From positions 1 to 60,272 of the forward strand of contig NZ_BCTF01000029.1 of the NCBI RefSeq assembly GCF_001571145.1: a stretch of 60,272 nt of DNA, written 5' to 3'. A model generated the notes under the pieces. The model was not told where the DNA came from. It did no database searches and saw only the letters and a list, made by a program, of their open reading frames with translations. A program made the position numbers and the translations under genes. The stretch comes from Hydrogenophaga flava NBRC 102514. Lineage in GTDB: Bacteria > Pseudomonadota > Gammaproteobacteria > Burkholderiales > Burkholderiaceae_C. Positions within the stretch are counted from its first letter, which is position 1; every line of letters starts with the position of its first letter. Shown here in pieces: positions 52,066-60,168 of this stretch.

Positions 52066-53001
52066 TCAAACATCTGCCAGCAGCGGGTAAGGCAGGGGCA
52101 GCAGCGTGAGCGACGGACCGTCGGCGGCGCCCAGGTGCAGCGCGCCGCCTTCGGCCGCGCTGGTCTGCATCGACACCATGGCGCTCCAGCCGCCCGAGGG
52201 CGAGGCCGCCGCGGCGACCACCGTGCCGCAGGGCTGCGACGGGTCGCTGTCGTGGAACACCTCCTGGCCCGCGGCCATGGGCGCATCCCCGAACACCGGG
52301 TAGGCCCGGCGCTTGAGCGTGCCGCGGAACTGACTGCGTGCCACCACTTCCTGGCCGGGGTAGCAGCCTTTCTTGAAGTTCACGCCACCGACCGATTCCA
52401 TGTTCACCATCTGCGGCACAAAAGCTTCGACCACCGGCTGGCTCAGCAGCGGCACACCGGCCACCACGTCCAGCCAGTCCCAGGCGGTGCTGTCGAGCGC
52501 CGGGCCGGCGGGCGGTTCCACCCCGGCCGGCGCGATCCAGAGGGCACGGGCGGTGCTGTCGGCGGGATACAGGCGCACCAGCTGCGCACCGTCGGCGTCC
52601 AGCTTGCTCCAGGGCGCTGCGGGCAGGGCAGCGGGCACCGCGTCACCGGCCAGACCGCACAACTGGAACTCGGCACTGGCGTCGCTCAGCTTGGCCTTGG
52701 CGCGTAGCACGAACATGGACAGGCGCTTGAGCGTTGCCGGGAGCAGGTCGGCCTGGCACACGAGCAGGATCTCGTCGTGCGTGCGCTTGAAGCCGATGAA
52801 ACTGGCCAGCAGCCGGCCCTTGGCGGTGCAGAACCCGGCCAGCCGGGCTTCGGACAGCCCCAGCAGGGAGAAGTCATTGGTCAGCTGGCTGTGAAGGAAC
52901 TTGGCGGCCTCTTCGCCCTGGGCGCGGATGACGCCGAGCCGGGGCAGCAAGGCCACGCCGCGCAGGGCGTTGGGAGGGGGGAAATCAGGGGCTTGGAACA
53001 T
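52066..53001 (-). CDS. ygfZ: Folate-binding protein YgfZ
   Basis: A 311-residue protein (E. coli YgfZ: 326) of the GcvT-like fold. It carries the YgfZ signature K-G-C-Y-P-G-Q-E (in FKKGCYPGQEVVARSQFRG) and the N-terminal LHSQLTNDF segment. YgfZ works with folate in maintaining some iron-sulphur enzymes. ATG 53001 starts MFQAPDFPPPNALRG. It lies back to back with mltG, where other species often have pabC. A GATAAT box lies 9 bases before the ATG and there is no Shine-Dalgarno. Confidence 0.92.
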   Translation of the reverse strand: MFQAPDFPPPNALRGVALLPRLGVIRAQGEEAAKFLHSQLTNDFSLLGLSEARLAGFCTAKGRLLASFIGFKRTHDEILLVCQADLLPATLKRLSMFVLRAKAKLSDASAEFQLCGLAGDAVPAALPAAPWSKLDADGAQLVRLYPADSTARALWIAPAGVEPPAGPALDSTAWDWLDVVAGVPLLSQPVVEAFVPQMVNMESVGGVNFKKGCYPGQEVVARSQFRGTLKRRAYPVFGDAPMAAGQEVFHDSDPSQPCGTVVAAAASPSGGWSAMVSMQTSAAEGGALHLGAADGPSLTLLPLPYPLLADV

Positions 53002-53010
53002 GATCGGTCG

Positions 53011-53016
53011 ATTATC
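53011..53016 (-). promoter_or_regulatory. Putative -10 box of ygfZ, overlapping a possible mltG -10
   Basis: GATAAT on the minus strand lies 9 bases before the ygfZ ATG, with no ribosome binding site between. On the plus strand TATCAT (53013-53018) covers the same bases and could serve mltG, giving a bidirectional promoter. Confidence 0.45.
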
Positions 53017-53070
53017 ATGCGCCGTCCTGCGACGCGCCCCAGCGTCCGCCAAGCCCCCCCATTTCCTGCT

Positions 53071-54081
53071 GTGATACGACTGCTCTCCCGGCTCCTGCTG
53101 TTGACAATTTTGCTGGCCGGGATGCTCGCGGGCGGTGCCTGGTGGTGGCTGGGCCAGCCACTGGTGCTGCCAGCGACCACCACCGCCGAACAACCGCTGG
53201 CCGTGGAAATCCCGCCCGGCGCCTCGGCCCGGGGCGTGGCCAGCGCGCTGACCGGCGCGGGCGTGCAGGCACCACCGCTGCTGCTGCAAGTGTGGTTCCG
53301 CCTGTCGGGCCAGTCGCGGGCCATCAAGGCCGGTGTCTATGAAATCCAGCCCGGCGCCACACCGCGCAGCCTGCTGAGGCAACTCGTGAGGGGTGAGCAG
53401 GCTCTGCGCAGCCTGACGCTGCTCGAGGGCTGGAATTTCCGCGAACTGATGGCCGCGGTGCGCGCCTCGCCCGACCTGACCCAGGACCTGGACGGGCTGG
53501 ATGGTGCGGGCATCATGGCCAAGATCGGCTACCCGGGGCGCCACCCCGAAGGCCGCTTCTTTCCGGACACTTACCGCATGGTCCGCCAGGCCCCCGCGTC
53601 GAGCGTGCTGAAGCAGGCCGCACAGGCCATGGAGCAGCGGCTTGCCCAGGCCTGGGAGCAGCGCGACCCGGGAACCTTGTTGCGCTCGCCCGATGAAGCA
53701 TTGATCCTGGCCAGCATCATCGAGAAAGAGACCGGCACCGAGGCGGACCGCGCCATGGTCGGTGGCGTGTTCAACAACCGCTTGCGCATCGGCATGCGCC
53801 TGCAGACTGACCCGACCGTGATTTATGGCCTGGGGGAACGCTTCGACGGCAATCTGCGCAAGATCGACCTGCAGACCGACACCCCCTACAACAGCTACAC
53901 CCGCGCCGGCCTTCCGCCGACGCCGATCTCCATGCCTGGCTGGGCCGCGCTGTTGGCGGCGGTGAAACCGGCCGACACCCGGGCCCTGTATTTCGTGGCG
54001 CGTGGCGACGGCAGCAGCCAGTTCAGTGCCACCCTCGACGAACACAACGCGGCGGTGCGCAAGTTCCAGCTGCAGAAGTGA
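53071..54081 (+). CDS. mltG: Endolytic murein transglycosylase MltG
   Basis: A 336-residue inner-membrane enzyme that cleaves nascent glycan strands and sets chain ends. It has one N-terminal helix (RLLSRLLLLTILLAGMLAGGAWWW), a LysM-like region (VEIPPGASARGVASAL) and the YceG catalytic domain with the catalytic glutamate in ILASIIEKETG, plus FFPDTYR, VFNNRLRIGMRLQTDPTVIYG and YNSYTRAGLPPTPI. Start is uncertain: GTG 53071 leaves 69 bases from the divergent ygfZ start; ATG 53017 in the same frame would add 18 residues but leave only 15 bases. Head of the mltG-tmk-holB-pilZ-tatD cluster. Confidence 0.92.
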   Translation: MIRLLSRLLLLTILLAGMLAGGAWWWLGQPLVLPATTTAEQPLAVEIPPGASARGVASALTGAGVQAPPLLLQVWFRLSGQSRAIKAGVYEIQPGATPRSLLRQLVRGEQALRSLTLLEGWNFRELMAAVRASPDLTQDLDGLDGAGIMAKIGYPGRHPEGRFFPDTYRMVRQAPASSVLKQAAQAMEQRLAQAWEQRDPGTLLRSPDEALILASIIEKETGTEADRAMVGGVFNNRLRIGMRLQTDPTVIYGLGERFDGNLRKIDLQTDTPYNSYTRAGLPPTPISMPGWAALLAAVKPADTRALYFVARGDGSSQFSATLDEHNAAVRKFQLQK

Positions 54082-54087
54082 ACCACC

Positions 54088-54777
54088 ATGAGTTCTGAAG
54101 CGACCGTCTCGCGCGGCCTGTTCATCAGCTTCGAAGGCATCGACGGTGCCGGCAAGTCGACCCATATCGAAGGGCTGGCCAAGGCCTTCCGGGACCAGGG
54201 CCGCACCGTCACGCTCACGCGCGAGCCGGGCGGCACGCCGCTGGCCGAAAAGCTGCGGGCCATGGTGCTGGGCGATCCGATGGACCCGCTGACCGAGTCG
54301 CTGCTGGTGTTCGCGGCGCGGCGCGATCACCTGGTGACGGTGATCGAACCGGCCCTGGCGCGCGGTGAAGTGGTGCTGTGCGACCGCTTTACCGACGCCA
54401 CCTTCGCCTACCAGGGCGGCGGGCGGGGCTTTGACCTGGAGGTGCTGGGCGCCCTGGAGCGCTGGGTGCAGACCACACCCGCTGCCTTGAACGGTCTGCG
54501 CCAGCCCGACCTGACGGTCTGGTTCGACCTGCCGCCCGAAACCGCCGCCGCCCGCCTGGCCGATGCCCGCACGCCGGACCGCTTCGAAGCCCTGCCGCTC
54601 GAGTTCTTCCGCCGCGTGGTCGCCGGGTATGCCGCCCGCGCCGAGGCACAGCCTGCGCGCTTCGCCCGTATCCAGGCCGACCAGACCCGCCACCAGGTCT
54701 GGCAGCAACTGACGGCAACCTTCGTGCGCCGCGGCTGGCTGTCCATCATGGTCGCTGCCAATAGTGGGCCGAAATGA
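54088..54777 (+). CDS. tmk: Thymidylate kinase
   Basis: A 229-residue kinase phosphorylating dTMP for DNA synthesis. The P-loop [11 protein letters not shown] (about 14-24), DR(F/Y) motif [17 protein letters not shown] and the lid region [13 protein letters not shown] with the arginine of the family are present. Slightly longer than E. coli Tmk (213) through its C-terminus. Begins 6 bases after mltG and its last four bases overlap the holB ATG (ATGA). Confidence 0.96.
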   Translation: MSSEATVSRGLFISFEGIDGAGKSTHIEGLAKAFRDQGRTVTLTREPGGTPLAEKLRAMVLGDPMDPLTESLLVFAARRDHLVTVIEPALARGEVVLCDRFTDATFAYQGGGRGFDLEVLGALERWVQTTPAALNGLRQPDLTVWFDLPPETAAARLADARTPDRFEALPLEFFRRVVAGYAARAEAQPARFARIQADQTRHQVWQQLTATFVRRGWLSIMVAANSGPK

Positions 54778-55805
54778 CCACCTCTCTGGATGCTCCCTGG
54801 CTGCTGAAACAGCGCGAACGCCTGCTGGCGCAGCGCGGTCACGCCTGGCTGCTGCAGGGTCCGAGCGGCCTGGGCCAGTACGCGCTCGGCCTGTCCCTGG
54901 CCCAGGCCTGGCTGTGTGAACAACCCAGCGCCCACGGTGCCTGCGGGGCATGCGAGAGCTGCCACCTGATCAGCAGCCGCTCTCATCCCGACCTGGTGGT
55001 GCTGATGCCGGAAACCGAGATGCTGGCGCGCGGCTGGCCGCTGTCCGAGGCGGCACAGAAAGAGGTCGACGACAAGAAGCGCAAGCCCAGCAAGGAAATC
55101 CGTGTCGAGGCCATGCGCGACATGGTGGCCTTCGCGCAGCGCACCAGCGCGCGCGGCCGCGGCACGGCGGTGCTGGTGTATCCGGCCGAGCGCATGAACA
55201 CGGTCACCGCCAACGCCTTGCTCAAGACCCTGGAGGAGCCGGCTGGCGACACCCGTTTTGTGCTGGCCAGCGAGTCGGCCCATCAGTTGCTGCCCACCAT
55301 CCGCAGCCGCTGCCAGGCCCATGCCATGGTCTGGCCCTCGGACGGCGAGGCCATCGCCTGGCTGCAGGCCGGGGCCAAAGAGGCTGGTTTGAAAGAGGTA
55401 GGTGAAACAGAGGCCCGCGCCTGGCTGCAAGCAGCCGGAGGCCGGCCGGAAGATGCCCTGGCCTGGGCGCAGTCCGGACTGACCGCCTCCCGCTGGTCGC
55501 AGTTGCCCCAGGCGCTCGCGCGCGGCGACTGGGCGCTGGTGTCGGACTGGTCGGCACCGCAGCAGCTGGCCATGCTGCAGAAGCTCTGCCACGACCTGAT
55601 GTCGGTGGCGGCCGGTGCGGCGCCGCGGTTCTTTCCCGCCGACAGCCTGCCGCCGGCGCCGCGGTGGGCCGTGCTGGCGCGCTGGTCCAAGGCGCTGGCC
55701 GACGCCGCACGCACGGTCGAGCATCCCTACAACGCCGGCCTGATGCAGGAAGCCTGGGTGGCGGCCACGCGACAGGTGCTCACGCGCGGGGCTGCGCGCG
55801 CCTGA
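54774..55805 (+). CDS. holB: DNA polymerase III delta-prime subunit HolB
   Basis: A 343-residue clamp-loader subunit. It has the AAA+ fold with a degenerate P-loop (GPSGLGQ, lysine replaced by Gln, usual for delta-prime) and a four-cysteine zinc module ([19 protein letters not shown]; the final C-x-x-C-H pattern is clear). [19 protein letters not shown] and the AAA+ lid follow. Its ATG overlaps tmk, and pilZ follows after about 40 bases. Confidence 0.94.
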   Translation: MTTSLDAPWLLKQRERLLAQRGHAWLLQGPSGLGQYALGLSLAQAWLCEQPSAHGACGACESCHLISSRSHPDLVVLMPETEMLARGWPLSEAAQKEVDDKKRKPSKEIRVEAMRDMVAFAQRTSARGRGTAVLVYPAERMNTVTANALLKTLEEPAGDTRFVLASESAHQLLPTIRSRCQAHAMVWPSDGEAIAWLQAGAKEAGLKEVGETEARAWLQAAGGRPEDALAWAQSGLTASRWSQLPQALARGDWALVSDWSAPQQLAMLQKLCHDLMSVAAGAAPRFFPADSLPPAPRWAVLARWSKALADAARTVEHPYNAGLMQEAWVAATRQVLTRGAARA

Positions 55806-55848
55806 TGGCCCGAGGGGTCCAGGTCATTTGCCTTTAAACTTGCCCGCC

Positions 55849-56217
55849 ATGAGCACCAGCCCGAGCCAGCCTGCCTCTTCACGCCCCAGCGTGATCCAGC
55901 TCTCCATCAAGGAGAAAGCGGCGCTCTACGCAGCGTACATCCCGCTGTTCACCGACGGGGGCATCTTCATTCCCTCGTCGCGTGACTACCGGATCGGTGA
56001 CGACGTCTATGTGCTCCTGAGCCTGCCCGACGATCCGCAGCGCTATCCCGTCGCCGGAAAGGTGGCCTGGGTGACGCCGGCCAAAGCGCAAGGTGGCCGC
56101 ACCCAGGGTGTGGGCATCCGCTTTCCGGCGGACGAAAAGTCCCGTCACCTGAAGATCAAGATCGAGGAAATCCTCGGTTCGGCGCTCGCCTCCGAGAAGC
56201 CGACACAGACGATGTGA
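55849..56217 (+). CDS. pilZ: PilZ protein, type IV pilus biogenesis
   Basis: A 122-residue single-domain PilZ protein. The N-terminal Ser/Pro-rich tail precedes a PilZ barrel with SVIQLSIKEKAALYAAYIPLFTDGGIFIPS, YRIGDDVYVLL and PVAGKVAWVTP and a C-terminal amphipathic helix. It lacks the R-x-x-x-R and D-x-S-x-x-G motifs that bind c-di-GMP, as in the type member PilZ of Pseudomonas aeruginosa, which lies in the same holB-pilZ-tatD context. Type IV pilus assembly is therefore a good guess, in company with the PilU-like gene at 4.6 kb. Confidence 0.85.
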   Translation: MSTSPSQPASSRPSVIQLSIKEKAALYAAYIPLFTDGGIFIPSSRDYRIGDDVYVLLSLPDDPQRYPVAGKVAWVTPAKAQGGRTQGVGIRFPADEKSRHLKIKIEEILGSALASEKPTQTM

Positions 56218-56286
56218 CCGTCGCGGGCGTCGGTCCCTCTCTCTCTGCTTTCTGCCTTGTCCCGGGCAATGCCTGCGGCCACCGCC

Positions 56287-57087
56287 ATGTTCACCGACTC
56301 CCACTGCCACCTCAGCTTTCCCGAACTGTCCGAGCAACTGCCGGCCATCCTGCAGGCGATGGAAGAGGCGCAGGTCAACCGTGCACTGTGCATCTGCACC
56401 ACGCTGGAAGAGTTCGACACGGTGCATGCCCTGGCCCGTGACCACCACCAGCTGTGGGCCACGGTCGGCGTGCATCCCGACAACGAAGGCGTGCGGGAGC
56501 CCACACTGGACGACCTGCTGGCGGGCGCAGCACGCGAGAAGGTGGTGGGGATTGGCGAGACGGGCTTGGACTACTACCGGCTCAATGGCCGCAGCGTGGC
56601 CGACATGGAATGGCAGCGCGAGCGGTTCCGGGTCCACATCCGCGCCGGACGGCAGACCGCGCTACCGCTGGTGATCCACACCCGAAGTGCCTCGGACGAC
56701 ACCCTGGCCATCCTGCGCGAGGAGGGCGGCTTCGCGGGCAGTGCAAGCGGTGCGGTGTCGCGGGGTGTGTTCCATTGTTTCACCGAGACGGCCGAGGTTG
56801 CGCGGGCCGCCCTGGATCTGGGCTTCTACATTTCCTTCTCCGGCATCCTGACCTTCCGCAACGCGGCCGACCTGCGGGAGGTCGCGCGCTTTGTCCCGGT
56901 GGATCGTATCCTCATCGAGACCGACAGCCCCTACCTCGCACCGGTGCCATACCGCGGCAAGACCAACAACCCGTCGTATGTCCCGCACGTGGCCCGCCAG
57001 ATCGCCGAGATCAAGGGGCTGGGGGTCGAAGCGGTGGCCGAAGCCACGAGCCAGAACTTCGAACAGCTGTTCAATCAGGTGCTCTGA
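56287..57087 (+). CDS. TatD family metal-dependent hydrolase
   Basis: A 266-residue TIM-barrel deoxyribonuclease-type hydrolase. Metal-binding motifs: DSHCHL (residues 4-9), GIGETGLDYYR with the bridging glutamate, VIHTRSA, VFHCFTE and ETDSPYLAP with the final aspartate. The family removes damaged DNA ends or acts in D-amino-acyl or nuclease roles; the substrate of this paralogue is unclear (other TatD copies usually exist). Start MFTDSHCHL is preferred over an upstream in-frame ATG 56269. The next gene's ATG follows the stop immediately. Confidence 0.92.
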   Translation: MFTDSHCHLSFPELSEQLPAILQAMEEAQVNRALCICTTLEEFDTVHALARDHHQLWATVGVHPDNEGVREPTLDDLLAGAAREKVVGIGETGLDYYRLNGRSVADMEWQRERFRVHIRAGRQTALPLVIHTRSASDDTLAILREEGGFAGSASGAVSRGVFHCFTETAEVARAALDLGFYISFSGILTFRNAADLREVARFVPVDRILIETDSPYLAPVPYRGKTNNPSYVPHVARQIAEIKGLGVEAVAEATSQNFEQLFNQVL

Positions 57088-57768
57088 ATGTTGAAGCTGA
57101 ACATCAGGAGGTTTAAAAAGTACATTGTTTTCAATGTGCTTTTCACGTTTTGCAATTTCGGGTTTGCAGGCTCGTTCGAAGACTTCTTCAAAGCCGCGGA
57201 GCTGGACAACGAATCGGCTGTGGTGGCGCTGGCGTTGCGCGGCTTCGATCTCAACAGCCAGAACGAAAAAGGCGATTCGGGTCTCCATGTAGGGCTTCGC
57301 GAGGGCTCGCTGAAGGTGGTGAGCTTCCTGCTGACCCAGCGTGCGGTCCGCGTGGAGCTGTACAACCGACAGGGAGAGAGCCCCTTGATGATTGCCGCCA
57401 TCAAGGGGCATCTGGACATGGCCCGCCAGCTGATCCGGCGGGGCGCCGAAGTCAACAAGCCCGGATGGACGCCGCTACACTATGCCTCGTCACGGGCCGA
57501 GTCCGACAGTGCTGACATGGTGCGGCTGCTGCTGGAACACCACGCTTACATCGACGCGGAGTCGCCCAACCGGTCCACGCCGCTGATGCTGGCCGCCATG
57601 TACGGTCACCGTGACCTCGTGTCTTTGCTGCTGGAGGAGGGGGCCGACCCGTCGCTGCGCAATGACCAGGGACTCACCGCCGTCGACTTCGCCCGCCGCG
57701 CCGAGCGCGATGACTTGGCCGAGCTGATCGCTCAGCGTCTGCGGCAGCGCCGCGCACCAGGCCGCTGA
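57088..57768 (+). CDS. Secreted ankyrin-repeat protein
   Basis: A 226-residue protein. A basic N-terminus (MLKLNIRRFKKY) and hydrophobic stretch IVFNVLFTFCNFGFAGS form a signal peptide or anchor; four to five ankyrin repeats follow (about 38-220) with their usual cores: GDSGLHVGLREGSLKVVSFLL, GESPLMIAAIKGHLDMARQLI, GWTPLHYASSRAES, NRSTPLMLAAMYGHRDLVSLL and GLTAVDFARRAERDDL. Such modules bind partner proteins; a periplasmic protective role with a toxin or enzyme is common, but no partner is seen here. The first 90 bases are AT-rich compared with the rest. It starts directly after the tatD stop. Confidence 0.85.
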   Translation: MLKLNIRRFKKYIVFNVLFTFCNFGFAGSFEDFFKAAELDNESAVVALALRGFDLNSQNEKGDSGLHVGLREGSLKVVSFLLTQRAVRVELYNRQGESPLMIAAIKGHLDMARQLIRRGAEVNKPGWTPLHYASSRAESDSADMVRLLLEHHAYIDAESPNRSTPLMLAAMYGHRDLVSLLLEEGADPSLRNDQGLTAVDFARRAERDDLAELIAQRLRQRRAPGR

Positions 57769-57880
57769 ACCAACAGCGGTCGCGTCAGCGACTGCCGCCT
57801 GTTTCTGTAGGTGTAACCCACATGGGGATCGGGGCGAATGCCACCGAGAATCGCCATGTTCTTATTCCGAGGAGACAGCC

Positions 57881-58369
57881 GTGGCGATAGCCAGTCAAAA
57901 AGACTTTGTTTCGGGACTCATGTTCATGACCGTGGGTGGTTCGTTCGCCTGGGGTGCGGTGGACTACGAGATTGGAGAAGCCGCACGCATGGGGCCGGGA
58001 TACTTCCCCTTCATGCTCGGCCTCCTTCTGGTGTTGCTGGGTGCACTGGTCACCTTCAACTCCTTCAAGTCCGGCCCTCCGGGCGGCGACAAGATCGGAG
58101 CCATCGCGTGGAGACCGCTGGTCTTCATCCTGGGGGCCAACCTGCTGTTCGGCGCCTTGCTGGTGGGGCTGCCCTCGCTGGGCATTCCTCCCTTCGGCCT
58201 GATCGTGGCGATCTATGGCCTGGTCGTCATGGCCGGTTATGCCCGCGAAGGCTCTAAGCTCAAGGAATCGCTGATCCTGGCCACCATCCTGGCCGTCGGT
58301 AGCTACCTGGCCTTCGTGAAGATGCTGAACCTGCAGTTCCCCGTGCTGCCCTGGTTCCTGGCCAACTGA
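57881..58369 (+). CDS. tctB: Tripartite tricarboxylate transporter small membrane subunit TctB
   Basis: A 162-residue protein of four membrane helices (about 8-24, 41-60, 78-100, 115-150), matching the size of TctB. The family segment ARMGPGYFPFMLGLLLVLLGALV is clear. TctB pairs with TctA to import tricarboxylates captured by a periplasmic TctC. GTG start with GAGGAG 7 bases upstream (57868-57873). tctA follows after 19 bases. No periplasmic binding protein gene lies beside the pair. Confidence 0.88.
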   Translation: MAIASQKDFVSGLMFMTVGGSFAWGAVDYEIGEAARMGPGYFPFMLGLLLVLLGALVTFNSFKSGPPGGDKIGAIAWRPLVFILGANLLFGALLVGLPSLGIPPFGLIVAIYGLVVMAGYAREGSKLKESLILATILAVGSYLAFVKMLNLQFPVLPWFLAN

Positions 58370-58388
58370 ACCCGAGGAGAACAACAAC

Positions 58389-59900
58389 ATGGATCTGATC
58401 AACAACCTCACCCTGGGTTTTGGTGTTGCCTTCACCTTCCAGAACCTGATCTACGCCTTCATCGGCTGCCTGCTGGGCACGCTGATCGGTGTGCTGCCCG
58501 GTATCGGCCCACTGGCCACCATCGCCATGCTGCTGCCGGCCACCTACGGTCTGCCGCCTGTGGCCGCACTCATCATGCTGGCCGGCATCTACTACGGTGC
58601 ACAGTACGGTGGCTCGACCACCGCCATTCTCGTGAACCTGCCGGGCGAGTCGTCGTCCGTGGTGACCGTGATCGACGGGTACCAGATGGCGCGCAAGGGC
58701 AGGGCAGGCCCCGCACTGGCTGCGGCCGGTCTGGGCTCCTTCTTTGCCGGCTGCGTGGGCACCCTGATTCTTGCGGCGTTTGCGGCGCCCCTGACCGACC
58801 TTGCGCTGGAATTTGGCCCCGCCGAATATTTCTCGCTGATGATCGTGGGCCTGATCGGCGCTGTGGTGCTTGCTTCCGGCTCGCTGGTGAAGGCCTTGGC
58901 GATGATCGTGCTGGGCCTGCTGCTCGGTCTGGTCGGTACCGACGTGAACTCGGGTGTGGCCCGCTACAGCTTCGACATTCCCGAACTGACCGATGGCATC
59001 AGCTTCCTGGCCATCGCCATGGGCGTGTTTGGCTACGGCGAAATCATCCAGAACCTGTCGCACCCGGACGAAAAGCGCGAGGTGTTCACCGGCAAAGTGC
59101 AGGGCATCATGCCGACCGCCGAGGACTTCAAGAACATGATCCCGGCCGTGCTGCGTGGTACGGCGCTCGGTTCGGCTCTGGGCATCCTGCCCGGTGGCGG
59201 CGCCTTGCTGTCGGCCTTCACCGCTTACACCATAGAAAAGAAGACCAAGCTCAAGCCCGGTGAAGTGCCGTTCGGCCAGGGCAACATCCGCGGTGTGGCC
59301 GCGCCGGAGTCGGCCAACAACGCCGGTTCGCAGACCTCCTTCATCCCGCTGCTGACGCTGGGCATCCCCCCCAACGCCGTGATGGCGCTGATGGTCGGGG
59401 CCATGACCATCCACAACATCCAGCCGGGCCCGCAGGTCATGACCAGCAACCCTGAACTGTTCTGGGGCCTGATCGCCTCGATGTGGATCGGCAACGCCAT
59501 GCTGGTGATCCTGAACCTGCCGCTGATCGGTATCTGGATCAAGCTGCTGACCGTGCCTTACAAGTGGCTGTTCCCGGCCATCGTGCTGTTCTGTGCGATC
59601 GGCGTGTACTCGACCAACAACAATAGTTTCGACATCTGGATGGTGGCGCTGTTCGGTCTGATTGGCTATGGCTTCATCAAGCTGGGTTGTGAACCGGCTC
59701 CGCTGCTGCTGGGTCTGATCCTGGGGCCGATGATGGAGGAATACCTGCGCCGGGCACTGCTGATTTCGCGCGGCGACTGGTCGGTGTTCGTGACCCGTCC
59801 GCTGTCGGCCAGCCTGCTGGTGGTGGCGGCCATTCTGCTGATCGTGGTGCTGATGCCGTCTGTGAAGAAGAAGCGCGAAGAAGCGTTTGTCGAAGACTGA
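58389..59900 (+). CDS. tctA: Tripartite tricarboxylate transporter large permease TctA
   Basis: A 503-residue integral permease of the TctA family with about 11-12 helices. Signatures seen: GTLIGVLPGIGPLATIAMLLPATYG and its second half ALGILPGGGALLSAFTAY, YYGAQYGGSTTAILVNLPGE and the matching GVAAPESANNAGSQTSFIPLLTLGIPPNAV of the inverted repeat. RBS GAGGAG 9 bases upstream. The stop is followed by a strong terminator, so the operon ends here and any TctC must be elsewhere. Confidence 0.93.
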   Translation: MDLINNLTLGFGVAFTFQNLIYAFIGCLLGTLIGVLPGIGPLATIAMLLPATYGLPPVAALIMLAGIYYGAQYGGSTTAILVNLPGESSSVVTVIDGYQMARKGRAGPALAAAGLGSFFAGCVGTLILAAFAAPLTDLALEFGPAEYFSLMIVGLIGAVVLASGSLVKALAMIVLGLLLGLVGTDVNSGVARYSFDIPELTDGISFLAIAMGVFGYGEIIQNLSHPDEKREVFTGKVQGIMPTAEDFKNMIPAVLRGTALGSALGILPGGGALLSAFTAYTIEKKTKLKPGEVPFGQGNIRGVAAPESANNAGSQTSFIPLLTLGIPPNAVMALMVGAMTIHNIQPGPQVMTSNPELFWGLIASMWIGNAMLVILNLPLIGIWIKLLTVPYKWLFPAIVLFCAIGVYSTNNNSFDIWMVALFGLIGYGFIKLGCEPAPLLLGLILGPMMEEYLRRALLISRGDWSVFVTRPLSASLLVVAAILLIVVLMPSVKKKREEAFVED

Positions 59901-59922
59901 TTCGGCTCAGTCGTTGGAACAG

Positions 59923-59957
59923 AAACCCCGGTCAGGAGCCTCTGACCGGGGTTTTTT
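59923..59957 (+). terminator. Rho-independent terminator after tctA
   Basis: A 13-bp perfect stem, AAACCCCGGTCAG/CTGACCGGGGTTT, with a 6-base loop, ending in six T. It lies 22 bases after the tctA stop. The A3 on the left may help it act for the minus-strand small gene next to it as well. Confidence 0.92.
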
Positions 59958-59972
59958 CTTGTGGGAATCGGA

Positions 59973-60101
59973 TCAACCCGGCAGCTGCCGCCCAGCCCAT
60001 GACAGCACTTGCCAGAACGCCAGCACCGGCGAGAGCACGCAGGCCCAGAACACCAGAAACTCGAGGGCCATGGCAAGGTAGTGCTCAAACGTGGACAGCA
60101 T
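59973..60101 (-). CDS. Small membrane protein of 42 residues
   Basis: Reading the minus strand from ATG 60101 gives MLSTFEHYLAMALEFLVFW, then ACVLSPVLAFWQVLSWAGRQ and LPG, ending in TGA at 59973. It has an aromatic-rich hydrophobic stretch (about residues 9-35) likely to span the membrane once, or fold as a hairpin around the central proline. The best support is an AAGGA Shine-Dalgarno 6 bases upstream (complement of 60108-60112). The gene faces tctA and its tail is next to the tctA terminator. It has no recognised family, and it is too short for codon bias to confirm it. Confidence 0.6.
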   Translation of the reverse strand: MLSTFEHYLAMALEFLVFWACVLSPVLAFWQVLSWAGRQLPG

Positions 60102-60152
60102 GACGTTTCCTTTTGGGCTTTGGATTCAAGTGAACCAGGGTTCCTGCCGAGA

Positions 60153-60168
60153 TGTGAGATCGGTCACA
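60153..60168. promoter_or_regulatory. CRP-type binding site
   Basis: TGTGA-GATCGG-TCACA matches the CRP consensus TGTGA-N6-TCACA at every specified base. Its centre is about 59 bases upstream of the small membrane protein's ATG. A minus-strand TTGAAT (complement of 60124-60129) would put a transcription start about 43 bases from the centre, close to the class II position. It may equally serve a gene to the right of the window. Confidence 0.6.

Noticed and set aside
57769..57880. Sigma-54 type promoter before tctB
   Set aside because: A TGG...TGC-like match exists but the GG/GC spacing and flanking bases do not fit the -24/-12 consensus.
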